Assembly (NCBI RefSeq): GCF_001542405.1
Contig: NZ_LNCD01000085.1
Span: 62,001 to 126,000, forward strand
Length of the DNA stretch: 64,000 bases
Origin: Rhizobium altiplani
GTDB taxonomy: Bacteria > Pseudomonadota > Alphaproteobacteria > Rhizobiales > Rhizobiaceae
Direction of reading: 5' to 3'
This document shows, in pieces, positions 40,963 through 49,913 of this stretch (its first letter is position 1; each line of letters begins with the position of its first letter). The notes beneath the pieces are model-generated. The model saw nothing but the letters and a program-made list of their open reading frames with translations, searched no databases and was not told the origin of the DNA. Both the position numbers and the translations under genes were made by a program.

Positions 40963-42486
40963 TTGCGTTTCCTATCCGCCATCCTGCTTGCAACGGCCTT
41001 GCTGGCGCCACTCGCACCCGCCATGTCGCAGGAGGGTCGAGGCGAACCTGCCACACGGGCCTCATCGAGCGACGGCGTACTGAAGCTGCTGCCGGAGGAC
41101 TCGGTCACCCAACACACACTGAAGATCGGCGACCGGACGCTCGACTATGTGGCCACGGCCGGAACGCTTGATCTCTTCGCGCAAGACGGCACCAAAACAG
41201 GCGCTATGTTCTACACGGCCTATGTCGCCAAGAACGGCGCCCCCGACCGCCCGCTGACCTTTGCCTTCAATGGCGGCCCCGGTGCGGCCTCGGCATTCCT
41301 GCATCTCGGCCTGATGGGGCCGCGTATCCTGGACTTCGGCCCGAAAGGCGACGATGGGGCCGACGCGAAGTTGGTCGACAACCCGCACACCTGGCTCGAC
41401 TTTACTGATCTTGTTTTCATCGATCCGATCGGAACTGGCTGGAGCCGGACCGCCAAGGCCGACGACGCCTCCAAATACTACAGCGTCAATTCCGACGCAG
41501 AGAGCATCGCGAAGGCGATCGCTCTTTATGTCACTCACAACAATCGATCCGGTTCGCCCAAGTATCTTCTCGGCGAGAGCTATGGCGGCTTTCGCGCCGC
41601 CAAGGTGGCCGGCGCCCTGAAGGACAGCCAGGGCATTATCGTCTCGGGCGCGATCATGCTCTCGCCACTGCTCGAGGGGCAACTGATGTTCAATGCTGAT
41701 CAGTTTGCGCTCGGCGCGGCACTCGAATTCCCCTCGCTTGCAGCAGCGTACATGGACAGACACAACGCTTTCGATGAAGGGCAGCAGCGCGATGCGGAGA
41801 AATTTGCGCTTGGCGACTATCTCACGACACTCGCCGGCCCGACGCCAACAGGCGAAGCCGCTAAGGCCTTTTACGAGAAAATTGCCGGCATGACCGGGAT
41901 CCCCTCAGATGTCGTTGAGAAGAACCGTGGCTTCCTCGGAAATGCTTACGCCAAGCAATCAGAAGGGCAGGACGGGCGCGTTGTCAGCCCTTACGACGCG
42001 GCGTTCTCGACGCCCGATCCTTATCCGGAATCAGACTCCGATCGCGGCGACGACGCCATCCTCGACGGCTTCACCCGTGCCTATGGCGGGGCCTTCGCCG
42101 ACTATGCGCGCAGTGAACTCGGATTCAAGACCGAGATGACCTACTCGCTGCTCGACAGCGATATCAATCGCAAGTGGGAATGGGGCGGGCGTGGCGGCGG
42201 TTCCATGCGGCAGGCGAGCGTTACCGACGATATCCGCCAGCTTCTCGCCTCCAATCCGAAATTCCGCCTGCTGATCGCCCATGGCTATAGCGATCTCGTG
42301 ACGCCGTATGGGGTGAGCCGCTATGTTGTCGACCACCTGCCGGCGTCGCTTGCCGGCGAGCGCGTGGCGCTGAAGGTTTATCGTGGCGGCCACATGTTCT
42401 ATACGCGGGCCGACCAGCGCGCTGCCTTCACCGCCGGGGCCAGGGCCTTCTTCGCCGGACGTTCCGCTGCAATGCCGGCTGAATGA
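40963..42486 (+). CDS. Serine carboxypeptidase (S10 family), secreted
   Basis: About 507 residues. A signal peptide (RFLSAILLATALLAPLAPA) is followed by the alpha/beta hydrolase core: FAFNGGPGAASAFLHLGLMG (oxyanion region), the nucleophile motif GESYGGFRAAK near residue 205, and the catalytic Asp/His at YSDLVTPYG and GGHMFYTR. It trims C-terminal residues from peptides in the periplasm or outside the cell. I place the start at TTG 40963, which has AGAGGACA upstream and begins the signal peptide directly; the frame is also open from a TTG at 40894 without a ribosome site. Confidence 0.88.
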   Translation: MRFLSAILLATALLAPLAPAMSQEGRGEPATRASSSDGVLKLLPEDSVTQHTLKIGDRTLDYVATAGTLDLFAQDGTKTGAMFYTAYVAKNGAPDRPLTFAFNGGPGAASAFLHLGLMGPRILDFGPKGDDGADAKLVDNPHTWLDFTDLVFIDPIGTGWSRTAKADDASKYYSVNSDAESIAKAIALYVTHNNRSGSPKYLLGESYGGFRAAKVAGALKDSQGIIVSGAIMLSPLLEGQLMFNADQFALGAALEFPSLAAAYMDRHNAFDEGQQRDAEKFALGDYLTTLAGPTPTGEAAKAFYEKIAGMTGIPSDVVEKNRGFLGNAYAKQSEGQDGRVVSPYDAAFSTPDPYPESDSDRGDDAILDGFTRAYGGAFADYARSELGFKTEMTYSLLDSDINRKWEWGGRGGGSMRQASVTDDIRQLLASNPKFRLLIAHGYSDLVTPYGVSRYVVDHLPASLAGERVALKVYRGGHMFYTRADQRAAFTAGARAFFAGRSAAMPAE

Positions 42487-42497
42487 ACTGGGTATCC

Positions 42498-42528
42498 AAC
42501 GCGAAAACCTGAGATTTTCTCGCGTTTT
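42498..42528 (+). terminator. Probable terminator after the S10 peptidase gene
   Basis: AACGCGA (42498-42504) pairs with TCGCGTT (42520-42526), extended by an A-run/T-run pairing inside the loop, and is followed by TT. It lies 12 bases after the stop codon. Confidence 0.65.
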
Positions 42529-42576
42529 ACGCCAAAATGGGTTGCCTTCGGCCGATGCCGACATAGGTAAGTCACC

Positions 42577-43371
42577 ATGTCATACCCCAGTAAGCCATTT
42601 CCTGCCACGACGCCGCAACCGGCCTCGGGGCAGACGGAATTGCTGAGCGCCCTTTCGTCCTCCCCTCAAGACTGCGCTCTTTTTCTCGATATCGATGGGA
42701 CGGTGCTTGACCTGGCCGAGATGCCGGACGCGATCGTCGTGCCGCCGTCTTTGCCGGCGGCGCTTGACGCGGTCTCGCGCAGGCTTGGCGGTGCGCTTGC
42801 CTTGGTAACAGGGCGAGCGCTTGCCTATGCCGACGCGCTGTTTGCGCCATTTCGTTTTCCGATCGCCGGCTTACACGGCGCCGAACTGCGCGGACCTGAT
42901 GGCAGCGTCGCAAAGGCCGAGACCACTGCCGCATTCGAAGCGATGAAAGCGGATCTTCGCAGGGCGGCTGAAAGCCTGGACGGCGTCATCGTGGAAGACA
43001 AAGGCGCCGCCGTTGCCGCTCACTATCGCCTTGTGCCGCAAAGGCAGACAGAGGTGGAGCCGATCATGGAGGCGATGCTGTCCAAGGTAGGGCCCGACTG
43101 GACCTTGCAGCGCGGCAAGATGGTTCTCGAAATCCGACCGGCCAGCGCCGACAAAGGTCAGGCCATAGAGGCGTTTCTTTCGATGCCGCCATTTGCCGGC
43201 AGGCGTCCGATCACCATCGGTGACGACGTCACGGATGAGGCGATGTTCCGTGTCGCCAATCGCCAGGGCGGCCTCTCCGTTCGGGTCGGCTCGCCCTCCG
43301 ACACCACCGCCGCCTTGACGCTGCCTTCGGCGTCGGCGGTGCGGGAACTGATCGCGCAGTTCGCCGTTTGA
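42577..43371 (+). CDS. otsB: Trehalose-6-phosphate phosphatase
   Basis: A 264-residue HAD-superfamily phosphatase. The nucleophile motif LFLDIDGTVLDLAE lies near residue 35 (DxDGT), VTGRALAYADALF follows as motif II, and ITIGDDVTDEAMF near residue 213 is the metal-binding motif. It converts trehalose-6-phosphate to trehalose, an osmolyte and stress protectant. It is followed 41 bases later by otsA on the same strand, so both steps of the OtsAB pathway are encoded together. Confidence 0.94.
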   Translation: MSYPSKPFPATTPQPASGQTELLSALSSSPQDCALFLDIDGTVLDLAEMPDAIVVPPSLPAALDAVSRRLGGALALVTGRALAYADALFAPFRFPIAGLHGAELRGPDGSVAKAETTAAFEAMKADLRRAAESLDGVIVEDKGAAVAAHYRLVPQRQTEVEPIMEAMLSKVGPDWTLQRGKMVLEIRPASADKGQAIEAFLSMPPFAGRRPITIGDDVTDEAMFRVANRQGGLSVRVGSPSDTTAALTLPSASAVRELIAQFAV

Positions 43372-43412
43372 TCCCAAGCACCACGTGCTGCCCTCCCAGG
43401 AAAGGAATTTTC

Positions 43413-44789
43413 GTGTCCCGTCTCGTCATCGTTTCCAATCGCGTGCCAGCTCCCGTGAAGGAGGGCGCAGCCTCGGCCGGCGGACTGGCGGTGGCGCTGA
43501 AGGCGGCGCTGGAAGAACGCGGCGGTATCTGGATGGGTTGGTCCGGCAAGTCGAGCGAAAACAACGAGCCCGGCCCGCTCTCCCTGACGGGGGAAGGCAA
43601 GATCACCTATGCGCTGACCGATCTCACCGGCAAGGACGTCGAGGAATACTACTTCGGCTTCGCCAATCGCGTGCTTTGGCCGATCTGTCACTATCGGCTG
43701 GACCTTGCGGAATACGGCCGCAAGGAGATGGCGGGATATTTCCGCGTCAATCGCTTCTTCGCGCATCGGCTGGCGCCGTTGCTCAAGCCTGACGACATCA
43801 TCTGGGTACATGACTACCATCTGATTCCGCTGGCCGCGGAATTGCGGCAGATGGGCTTCAAGAACCGCATCGGCTTTTTCCTGCACATTCCCTGGCCGCC
43901 CGCCGATGTGCTCTACACCATGCCGGTTCACGAGGAGATCATGCACGGACTTGCGGCCTACGATCTTGTCGGCTTCCAGACGGACCACGATCTGGAGAAC
44001 TTCGCCGGTTGCCTTCGCCGCGAGGATATGGGCGATGCCATCGGCGACGGCCGCTTCACGGCGAATGGTAAGGTCTTCAAGGGCGGAGCCTACGGCATCA
44101 GCATCGAGACGGCAGCCTTTGCCGAGTTCGCGAAGAAGGCCGGCAGCCATCACATGGTGCAGAGGGCGCGGCAGAGCATCAAGGACCGCGACCTGATCAT
44201 CGGCGTCGATCGGCTGGATTACTCCAAGGGCATCACGCAGCGGCTGGATGCCTTCGAGCGCTTCGTCGTCAACAATCCGGCCCACCAGCGCAAGGTCACC
44301 TATCTCCAGATCACCCCGAAGTCCCGCTCGGAGGTGCCGGAATACGAACAGATGCAACGCACCGTCGCGGAGCAGGCAGGCCGCGTCAACGGTGCCTTGG
44401 GAACCGTGGACTGGGTGCCGGTCCGCTATATTAACCGCTCCGTCAGCCGCCCAATCCTCGCCGGTCTCTATCGGCTCGCCAAAGTCGGACTGGTCACGCC
44501 GCTTCGCGACGGCATGAACCTCGTGGCAAAGGAATATGTCGCAGCGCAGGACCCGGAAGATCCCGGCGTTCTGGTGCTCTCCCGCTTTGCAGGCGCGGCG
44601 CGCGAATTGAAGAGCGGCGCGCTGCTGGTCAATCCCTATGATATCGAAGGAACGGCCAACGCGCTGGCGCGCGCCCTGAACATGCCGATGGAAGAGCGCC
44701 GCGAGCGCTGGCAGCGGATGATGGACTATTTGCTTGAGCACGACGTGACGCGCTGGTGCGACGACTTCCTCAATGACCTGGCTGCCTGA
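43413..44789 (+). CDS. otsA: Trehalose-6-phosphate synthase
   Basis: A 458-residue GT20 glycosyltransferase. SRLVIVSNRVPAP opens the protein, followed by GGLAVALKAAL, the NDP-sugar region, IWVHDYHLIPLAAELR, GFFLHIPWPP, and the donor-binding VDRLDYSKGITQRLDAF. The end has LVAKEYVAAQDPEDPGVLVLS. It joins glucose from UDP-glucose to glucose-6-phosphate. The start is the GTG at 43413 with AAGGA upstream; the open frame before it overlaps otsB and is not conserved. Confidence 0.95.
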   Translation: MSRLVIVSNRVPAPVKEGAASAGGLAVALKAALEERGGIWMGWSGKSSENNEPGPLSLTGEGKITYALTDLTGKDVEEYYFGFANRVLWPICHYRLDLAEYGRKEMAGYFRVNRFFAHRLAPLLKPDDIIWVHDYHLIPLAAELRQMGFKNRIGFFLHIPWPPADVLYTMPVHEEIMHGLAAYDLVGFQTDHDLENFAGCLRREDMGDAIGDGRFTANGKVFKGGAYGISIETAAFAEFAKKAGSHHMVQRARQSIKDRDLIIGVDRLDYSKGITQRLDAFERFVVNNPAHQRKVTYLQITPKSRSEVPEYEQMQRTVAEQAGRVNGALGTVDWVPVRYINRSVSRPILAGLYRLAKVGLVTPLRDGMNLVAKEYVAAQDPEDPGVLVLSRFAGAARELKSGALLVNPYDIEGTANALARALNMPMEERRERWQRMMDYLLEHDVTRWCDDFLNDLAA

Positions 44790-44797
44790 GCGCGAGT

Positions 44798-45700
44798 TCA
44801 GACGATTCCCACCTCTGCCATAAGCCATGCCGTGAGCAGATCGCTTTGAGCGTCGCGTGTTCGCGGCGGCAACAGCCAGTAACCCCGGTCCGGCGCCTCC
44901 AGCGTCGGGCCTGCGGTTCTCAGCATCCCCGACGCGAGCAGCGGGTCGACGAGGCCCATCCATCCGATGGCAACGCCCTGCTCACCGATAGCGGCCTGCA
45001 CGACCAGAGAGTATGTGTTGAAGCTCAGATCGCCCTGCCCCGCGTTAGGATTGCGACTGACCCCGAGTTGCGCGAAGTACCGCCGCCAATCGAACCAAGG
45101 CGAAGGCTCCGGCGCATCGAGATGGATCAGGCGTGCGCGGGCAAGGTCAACCGGCGTGGCGATAGCGCCATGGCGATCAAGGAAGCCCTGCGTACAGACG
45201 GGCGTGACCCTTTCCGGCAAGAGCAGAACGGCCTGGCGCTCGAACTCCGCGCGCGTACCAAAGACAACGGCAACGTCGCCGTCATCAGAGCGGTCGCCCT
45301 GCACTCTTTGCGTCGCGACAATCTGAATATCGACGTTCGGGTAAAGGGCGCTGAACGCATGCATGCGCGGAATCAGCCATAGCGCGGAAAACGCATAATC
45401 TGTGCGCAGCCGGATGATCGGCCGATCTGCTTCGTTGCGGAATCGCCGCGCCAGTTCATCGATGTCGCTGACACTCTTTGCCACGACATCGAGGAGACGC
45501 TGGCCTTCCGGCGTCAACTCCACTCCCCGATGCTGCCGCTTCAACAGGCTGACGCCGAGTTGCTCCTCCAAACGACGGATCTGATAGCTCACGGCCGGCT
45601 GAGTCAGGCCAAGAACACTTGCCGCCGCCGACAGGCTCCCAGTCTTGCCAATTTCCGCGAAGATGCGCATCCACCCAAGATCGAGACGACGGCTTTCCAT
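44798..45700 (-). CDS. LysR-family regulator, choline-sulfate utilisation type
   Basis: A 300-residue LTTR with DLGWMRIFAEIGKTGSLSAA and LGLTQPAVSYQIRRLEEQLG as DNA-binding domain and IIRLRTDYAFSALWLIPRMH opening the effector domain. It is divergent from a choline-sulfatase gene, the arrangement known for the choline-sulfate utilisation regulator, so betC is the likely target. AAGGAA lies just before its ATG. A 15-base palindrome lies in the shared 182-base promoter region. Confidence 0.88.
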   Translation of the reverse strand: MESRRLDLGWMRIFAEIGKTGSLSAAASVLGLTQPAVSYQIRRLEEQLGVSLLKRQHRGVELTPEGQRLLDVVAKSVSDIDELARRFRNEADRPIIRLRTDYAFSALWLIPRMHAFSALYPNVDIQIVATQRVQGDRSDDGDVAVVFGTRAEFERQAVLLLPERVTPVCTQGFLDRHGAIATPVDLARARLIHLDAPEPSPWFDWRRYFAQLGVSRNPNAGQGDLSFNTYSLVVQAAIGEQGVAIGWMGLVDPLLASGMLRTAGPTLEAPDRGYWLLPPRTRDAQSDLLTAWLMAEVGIV

Positions 45701-45752
45701 AAAAATTCCTTAGAGGAGACGTCAAAAAATGCCTACTTCACAGGTCATTCGA

Positions 45753-45767
45753 TATTGATAATCAATA
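45753..45767. promoter_or_regulatory. Candidate LysR operator between the regulator and betC
   Basis: TATTGAT-A-ATCAATA is a perfect 7-1-7 palindrome and contains T-N11-A, the general LysR binding form. It lies 53 bases upstream of the LysR start and 116 bases upstream of betC. Confidence 0.5.
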
Positions 45768-45882
45768 AATCAAACAGATGGCAAACGTGAGCGCCTCTCG
45801 AACTCTAAGCAGTCGATGCCAACTGGAAGACCTCCGCAGACGCGGCTAAGTTCCCGCTCTCGCAAACTGAAGGACGATACGC

Positions 45883-47397
45883 ATGGCGCGCCCGAATATT
45901 CTCATTCTGATGGTCGATCAGTTCAATGGCACGCTGTTTCCAGACGGACCGGCTGATTTCCTTCACGCGCCTCATCTGAAGGCCCTGGCAGAGCGTTCGG
46001 TGCGCTTCGCCAACACCTATACGGCAAGTCCGCTTTGCGCCCCGGCACGGGCGTCCTTCATGTCCGGGCAGTTGCCGAGCCGGACTCGCGTTTATGACAA
46101 TGCCGCCGAGTTTGCGTCCGATATCCCGACCTTCGCGCACCACCTGCGGGCGGCGGGCTATCATACCGCCCTGTCGGGAAAGATGCATTTCGTCGGCCCC
46201 GACCAGCTGCATGGCTTCGAGGAACGTCTGACGACCGACATCTATCCCGCCGATTTCGGCTGGACGCCTGACTACACCAAGCCCGGCGAGCGCATCGACT
46301 GGTGGTACCACAATCTCGGCTCGGTGACGGGCGCCGGCGTTGCAGAAATCACCAATCAGATGGAGTATGATGACGAGGTCGCCTACAACGCGACCCGCAA
46401 GCTCTACGACCTCTCGCGCCGTCACGACGACCGCCCCTGGTGCCTGACGGTGAGCTTCACGCATCCGCACGACCCCTATGTCGCGCGCCGCAAGTACTGG
46501 GACCTCTACGAGAATTCCCCAGCGCTGGATCCTGAGGTCGGCACAATTCCGTTCGACGAGCAGGATCCGCACTCGCAGCGTCTGTTGAAAGCCTGTGACT
46601 ATGATGCCTTCGACATCACGCCGGAACAGATCCGGCGCGCGCGACAGGGCTACTTCGCCAGTATCTCCTACATCGACGACAAGATCGGCGAGATCCTTGA
46701 CGTGCTCGAGCGCGGGCGGATGGCGGACAATACGATCGTTCTGTTCGTTTCCGACCACGGCGACATGCTTGGCGACCGCGGCCTCTGGTTCAAGATGTGC
46801 TTTTTCGACGGTTCATCGCGGGTGCCTCTGACGATCGCGGCGCTGGGCTGGACACCGGCCTCTATCCGGCAGCCTGTCTCGACGCTTGATGTGACCCCGA
46901 CGCTGGCGGCACTGGCGGGCATCGACATTGCCAAGCTGGCGCCATGGACGGATGGCGAGGACCTGACGCCACTTGCAACAGGCACTGGCGGTCGTGGCCC
47001 GGTGCCCATGGAGTATGCCGCGGAAGGGTCGGAAGCGCCGCTCGTCTGCCTGCGGGATGGCCGCTTCAAGCTGACGCTCTGCGACAAGGACCCGCCGATG
47101 CTGTTTGATCTGGAGGCGGACCCGAAAGAGCTGATCAACCTCGCCGGCGATACCGGGTATGCCGACGTCCTGGCGAAGCTCACAGCCCTGGCCGAGAAAC
47201 GCTGGAACCTGCAGAATTTCGATGCCGCCGTGCGCGAAAGCCAGGCACGCCGCTGGGTGGTCTACGAAGCGTTGCGGAATGGGGCGTACTACCCTTGGGA
47301 CTACCAGCCACTGCAGAAGGCGTCAGAGCGTTACATGCGCAACCACATGGATCTGAACGTACTGGAGGAAAGCCAGCGCTATCCGCGCGGCGAGTAA
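45883..47397 (+). CDS. betC: Choline-sulfatase
   Basis: A 504-residue type I sulfatase. The formylglycine motif C-x-P-x-R is in SPLCAPARASFMSGQ near residue 54, the metal ligands are in ILILMVDQFNG at the N terminus and FVSDHGDMLGDRG near residue 288, and the C-terminal choline-sulfatase region ends in EESQRYPRGE. It hydrolyses choline-O-sulfate to choline and sulfate, feeding glycine betaine synthesis or carbon and sulfur supply. betB, betA and betI are not adjacent; the divergent LysR gene is the only linked partner. Confidence 0.92.
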   Translation: MARPNILILMVDQFNGTLFPDGPADFLHAPHLKALAERSVRFANTYTASPLCAPARASFMSGQLPSRTRVYDNAAEFASDIPTFAHHLRAAGYHTALSGKMHFVGPDQLHGFEERLTTDIYPADFGWTPDYTKPGERIDWWYHNLGSVTGAGVAEITNQMEYDDEVAYNATRKLYDLSRRHDDRPWCLTVSFTHPHDPYVARRKYWDLYENSPALDPEVGTIPFDEQDPHSQRLLKACDYDAFDITPEQIRRARQGYFASISYIDDKIGEILDVLERGRMADNTIVLFVSDHGDMLGDRGLWFKMCFFDGSSRVPLTIAALGWTPASIRQPVSTLDVTPTLAALAGIDIAKLAPWTDGEDLTPLATGTGGRGPVPMEYAAEGSEAPLVCLRDGRFKLTLCDKDPPMLFDLEADPKELINLAGDTGYADVLAKLTALAEKRWNLQNFDAAVRESQARRWVVYEALRNGAYYPWDYQPLQKASERYMRNHMDLNVLEESQRYPRGE

Positions 47398-47451
47398 ATT
47401 GCAGCAGCACACCTCAGCCACTACACTCCGCACGCAAAACAGGAGGCTTCG

Positions 47452-47661
47452 ATGCAGATCAGTGCACGCAATCGCTTGAAGGGAAAGATCGTCGAGGTGA
47501 AGGAGGGTGCGACCACGGCGCACGTCCGGATCGATATCGGCGGCGGCTCCATCGTCACGGCCTCAATCACCAACGAAGCGGTCGATGAACTCGGGCTTGC
47601 CGCAGGCGGCGACGCCTATGCGGTCGTCAAGGCCTCTGATGTCATGATCGCCGTCGACTGA
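47452..47661 (+). CDS. Mono-Mop (TOBE) molybdate-binding protein
   Basis: A 69-residue protein that is a single Mop/TOBE domain: MQISARNRLKGKIVEVKEGA then AHVRIDIGGGSIVTASIT and VKASDVMIAVD. Molbindins of this size form hexamers that store or buffer molybdate/tungstate in the cytosol. It stands 54 bases after betC on the same strand and converges on trmO. No modABC genes are nearby. Confidence 0.88.
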   Translation: MQISARNRLKGKIVEVKEGATTAHVRIDIGGGSIVTASITNEAVDELGLAAGGDAYAVVKASDVMIAVD

Positions 47662-47664
47662 CCG

Positions 47665-48186
47665 TCAGGCTTTCCTGCAATAATGTGCCTCGTCGTCGCC
47701 GGTCTGGAAATCGCCAGGCTGCGGCGGCGCGATCGGCTTGAACAGCGTGCGATCGGGCTTCAGATCGAGAAGCGGTGTCCCGTCCAGGCAATCCATACCC
47801 CGCACCAGCAAGACGCCGTCTTCGACCCCTTCCAGCTTGACGATCGAGGTACCGATCGGATTTGGCCGCACCGGCGAGCGAAGCGAAAACGTGCCATGGA
47901 CTTTTCCGCTATTGGCGGGGCTTTGCAGAACAAGATCGCGCCGCGCCCGATCCAGCCAATAGAGTACTTCCAGCCGCTCGAAGGCTTCCACGCCCCTGAG
48001 AGCCTGTCTCCAAGGCTCGAATATCTCGATTTTGCAGAGCGGACCGTCGTGCCGCCCCTGGCGCGGTGTCTCCATGCGCGAGGTCCAGGGCGTCGAGATA
48101 CGCCCGATGAACACTAGGCCAGCGTCGGTCGCCGGGGGCACTTCAACCGCGACCTCATTTTCCCTGATTTCATTCTCGCGAACCAT
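47665..48186 (-). CDS. trmO: tRNA methyltransferase O / TsaA-family protein
   Basis: A 173-residue TsaA/VirR-type beta-barrel protein. Motifs are IGRISTPWTSRMETPRQG near residue 27, GTFSLRSPVRPNPIGTSIVK near residue 98 (the SAM-binding signature) and DCLDGTPLLDLKPD. TrmO methylates the N6 of t6A37 in tRNA(Thr). Short members of this family without the C-terminal domain are common in alphaproteobacteria and their activity is less certain. The ATG at 48186 has GGGAG upstream. It follows prfC by 53 bases on the same strand. Confidence 0.83.
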   Translation of the reverse strand: MVRENEIRENEVAVEVPPATDAGLVFIGRISTPWTSRMETPRQGRHDGPLCKIEIFEPWRQALRGVEAFERLEVLYWLDRARRDLVLQSPANSGKVHGTFSLRSPVRPNPIGTSIVKLEGVEDGVLLVRGMDCLDGTPLLDLKPDRTLFKPIAPPQPGDFQTGDDEAHYCRKA

Positions 48187-48235
48187 GAACGCTCCCTTTC
48201 GGAACGGCATCATGGCAGATCGTTGTATCCAATCC

Positions 48236-48265
48236 AATATCACGCCGCCTTGACGGCGTGATATT
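48236..48265. repeat. 12-base perfect hairpin over the prfC stop codon
   Basis: AATATCACGCCG (48236-48247) pairs exactly with CGGCGTGATATT (48254-48265) across a 6-base loop. The last codons and stop of prfC lie inside it. On the minus strand it is not followed by a T-run, so it may stabilise or process the prfC end rather than act as an intrinsic terminator. Confidence 0.6.
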
Positions 48266-49823
48266 CCTTGAGGGCGGCCATCTTGATCGCCGGATAGCGC
48301 TCGGCCTCGTAACGCAGCGAGAAGCTGTCCTGCGCCAGGAACACCGGATCATGATCCAGATCCCGCGCGATATCGCCGCGACGCGCGGTGATGAACTTTT
48401 CGAGCTCCGCCGGCTGATCGGCCGAAATCCAGCGGCAGACGGAAAAGCGCGACATTTCAAAGGAAACCGGCAGGCCATATTCGGCCATCAGGCGTTCCTT
48501 CAGAACATCGAGCTGCAGGGCGCCGACAACGCCAACGATAGCCGGCGAACCATCTTCCGGCGAAAACAGCTGGACAACGCCTTCTTCAGCCATCTGCTGC
48601 AGCGCTTCCTTGAGCTTCTTCGCCTTCATGGCGTCTTCCAGACGTACGCGGCGCAGGATTTCCGGCGAGAAGTTCGGCACGCCCTGGAACACCAGCGACT
48701 CTCCTTCCGTCAGCGTATCGCCGATGCGCAGCGTGCCGTGGTTGGGAATGCCGACGACGTCGCCGGCGTAGGCCGTATCGGCCAGCTGGCGCTGCGAGGC
48801 GAAGAAGAACTGCGGCGCGGTGAGACCGAGCTGTTTGCCGGTACGCGACAGGCGAGCCTTCATGCCGCGCTCGAGCTTGCCGGAGCAGATGCGGGCAAAG
48901 GCGATGCGGTCGCGATGGTTCGGGTCCATGTTGGCCTGGATCTTGAAGACGAAGGCGGTCATCTTGTTGTCGGTCGCCTGCACGGTGCGGATATCGGCCA
49001 CCTGGTCGCGCGGCGGCGGCGCAAACTCGCCGAGCGCGTCAATGAGGTCGCGAACGCCGAAATTGCGCAGCGCCGAACCAAAGAAAACCGGCGTCAGATG
49101 GCCTTCGAGGAAGGCCTTCTTGTCGAAGGGTTTGCAGGCCTCGATCGCCAGCGTCGTCTCCTCGACGAACGCGTCGCGCTCGTTTTCCGGCAAGCGATGG
49201 GCAACCATCTCGGGATCGGTGACCTTCGTCATGATCTCCTGCGTGTCGGCACCGCGCACCTCGTTCGTTGCGAGGTGATAGGAGCCGCAGAAGGTCTTCG
49301 ACCGTCCGATCGGCCACGTCACCGGCGCGCAATCGAGCGCCAGCTTTTCCTCGACTTCATCCAGGATTTCGAACGGGTCGCGGCTTTCGCGGTCCATCTT
49401 GTTGATGAAGGTGATGATCGGAATGTCGCGCATGCGGCAGACTTCGAACAGCTTCAGCGTCCGCGGCTCGATACCTTTGGCGGCGTCTATCACCATGACC
49501 GCGGCATCGACGGCCGTCAGCGTGCGATAGGTGTCGTCGGCGAAGTCTTCGTGGCCGGGCGTATCGAGAATGTTGAAGACATTGTCCTTGTACTCGAACG
49601 TCATGACCGAGGTGACGACGGAAATGCCGCGCTCACGCTCGATCTTCATCCAGTCGGAGCGCGTCTGCATGCGATCCTTCTTTGCCTTGACTTCGCCGGC
49701 AAGCTGGATGGCGCCGCCGAACAGCAGCAGTTTTTCGGTGAGCGTGGTCTTACCCGCGTCCGGGTGCGCGATAATAGCGAATGTGCGGCGGCGGGAGACC
49801 GCCTCGGCGAGACTTTCGGCCAT
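48240..49823 (-). CDS. prfC: Peptide chain release factor 3
   Basis: A 527-residue translational GTPase. G1 is AIIAHPDAGKTTLTEKLLLF, G3 is DTPGHEDFADDTYRTLTAVD and G4 is INKMDRE; the RF3-specific C-terminal part includes GVVGALQLDVLKERL. RF3 recycles RF1/RF2 from the ribosome after termination. Length and motifs are complete. It is divergent from dut, with 90 bases between the starts. Confidence 0.96.
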   Translation of the reverse strand: MAESLAEAVSRRRTFAIIAHPDAGKTTLTEKLLLFGGAIQLAGEVKAKKDRMQTRSDWMKIERERGISVVTSVMTFEYKDNVFNILDTPGHEDFADDTYRTLTAVDAAVMVIDAAKGIEPRTLKLFEVCRMRDIPIITFINKMDRESRDPFEILDEVEEKLALDCAPVTWPIGRSKTFCGSYHLATNEVRGADTQEIMTKVTDPEMVAHRLPENERDAFVEETTLAIEACKPFDKKAFLEGHLTPVFFGSALRNFGVRDLIDALGEFAPPPRDQVADIRTVQATDNKMTAFVFKIQANMDPNHRDRIAFARICSGKLERGMKARLSRTGKQLGLTAPQFFFASQRQLADTAYAGDVVGIPNHGTLRIGDTLTEGESLVFQGVPNFSPEILRRVRLEDAMKAKKLKEALQQMAEEGVVQLFSPEDGSPAIVGVVGALQLDVLKERLMAEYGLPVSFEMSRFSVCRWISADQPAELEKFITARRGDIARDLDHDPVFLAQDSFSLRYEAERYPAIKMAALKEYHAVKAA

Positions 49824-49913
49824 GATGTGAATCCTGTGGAATTGCGGCGTATCTAGCGATTAAAGCCCGGCATTGCAATTGACCTTGGCGCATCGGGCGC
49901 AAACTAATGCCCC

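Noticed and set aside
43158..44963. Long open frame antisense to otsA
   Set aside because: GC-rich codon shadow of a strongly supported gene; its residues show no family motif. The same applies to long antisense frames opposite dnaA, ubiB, hemW and prfC.
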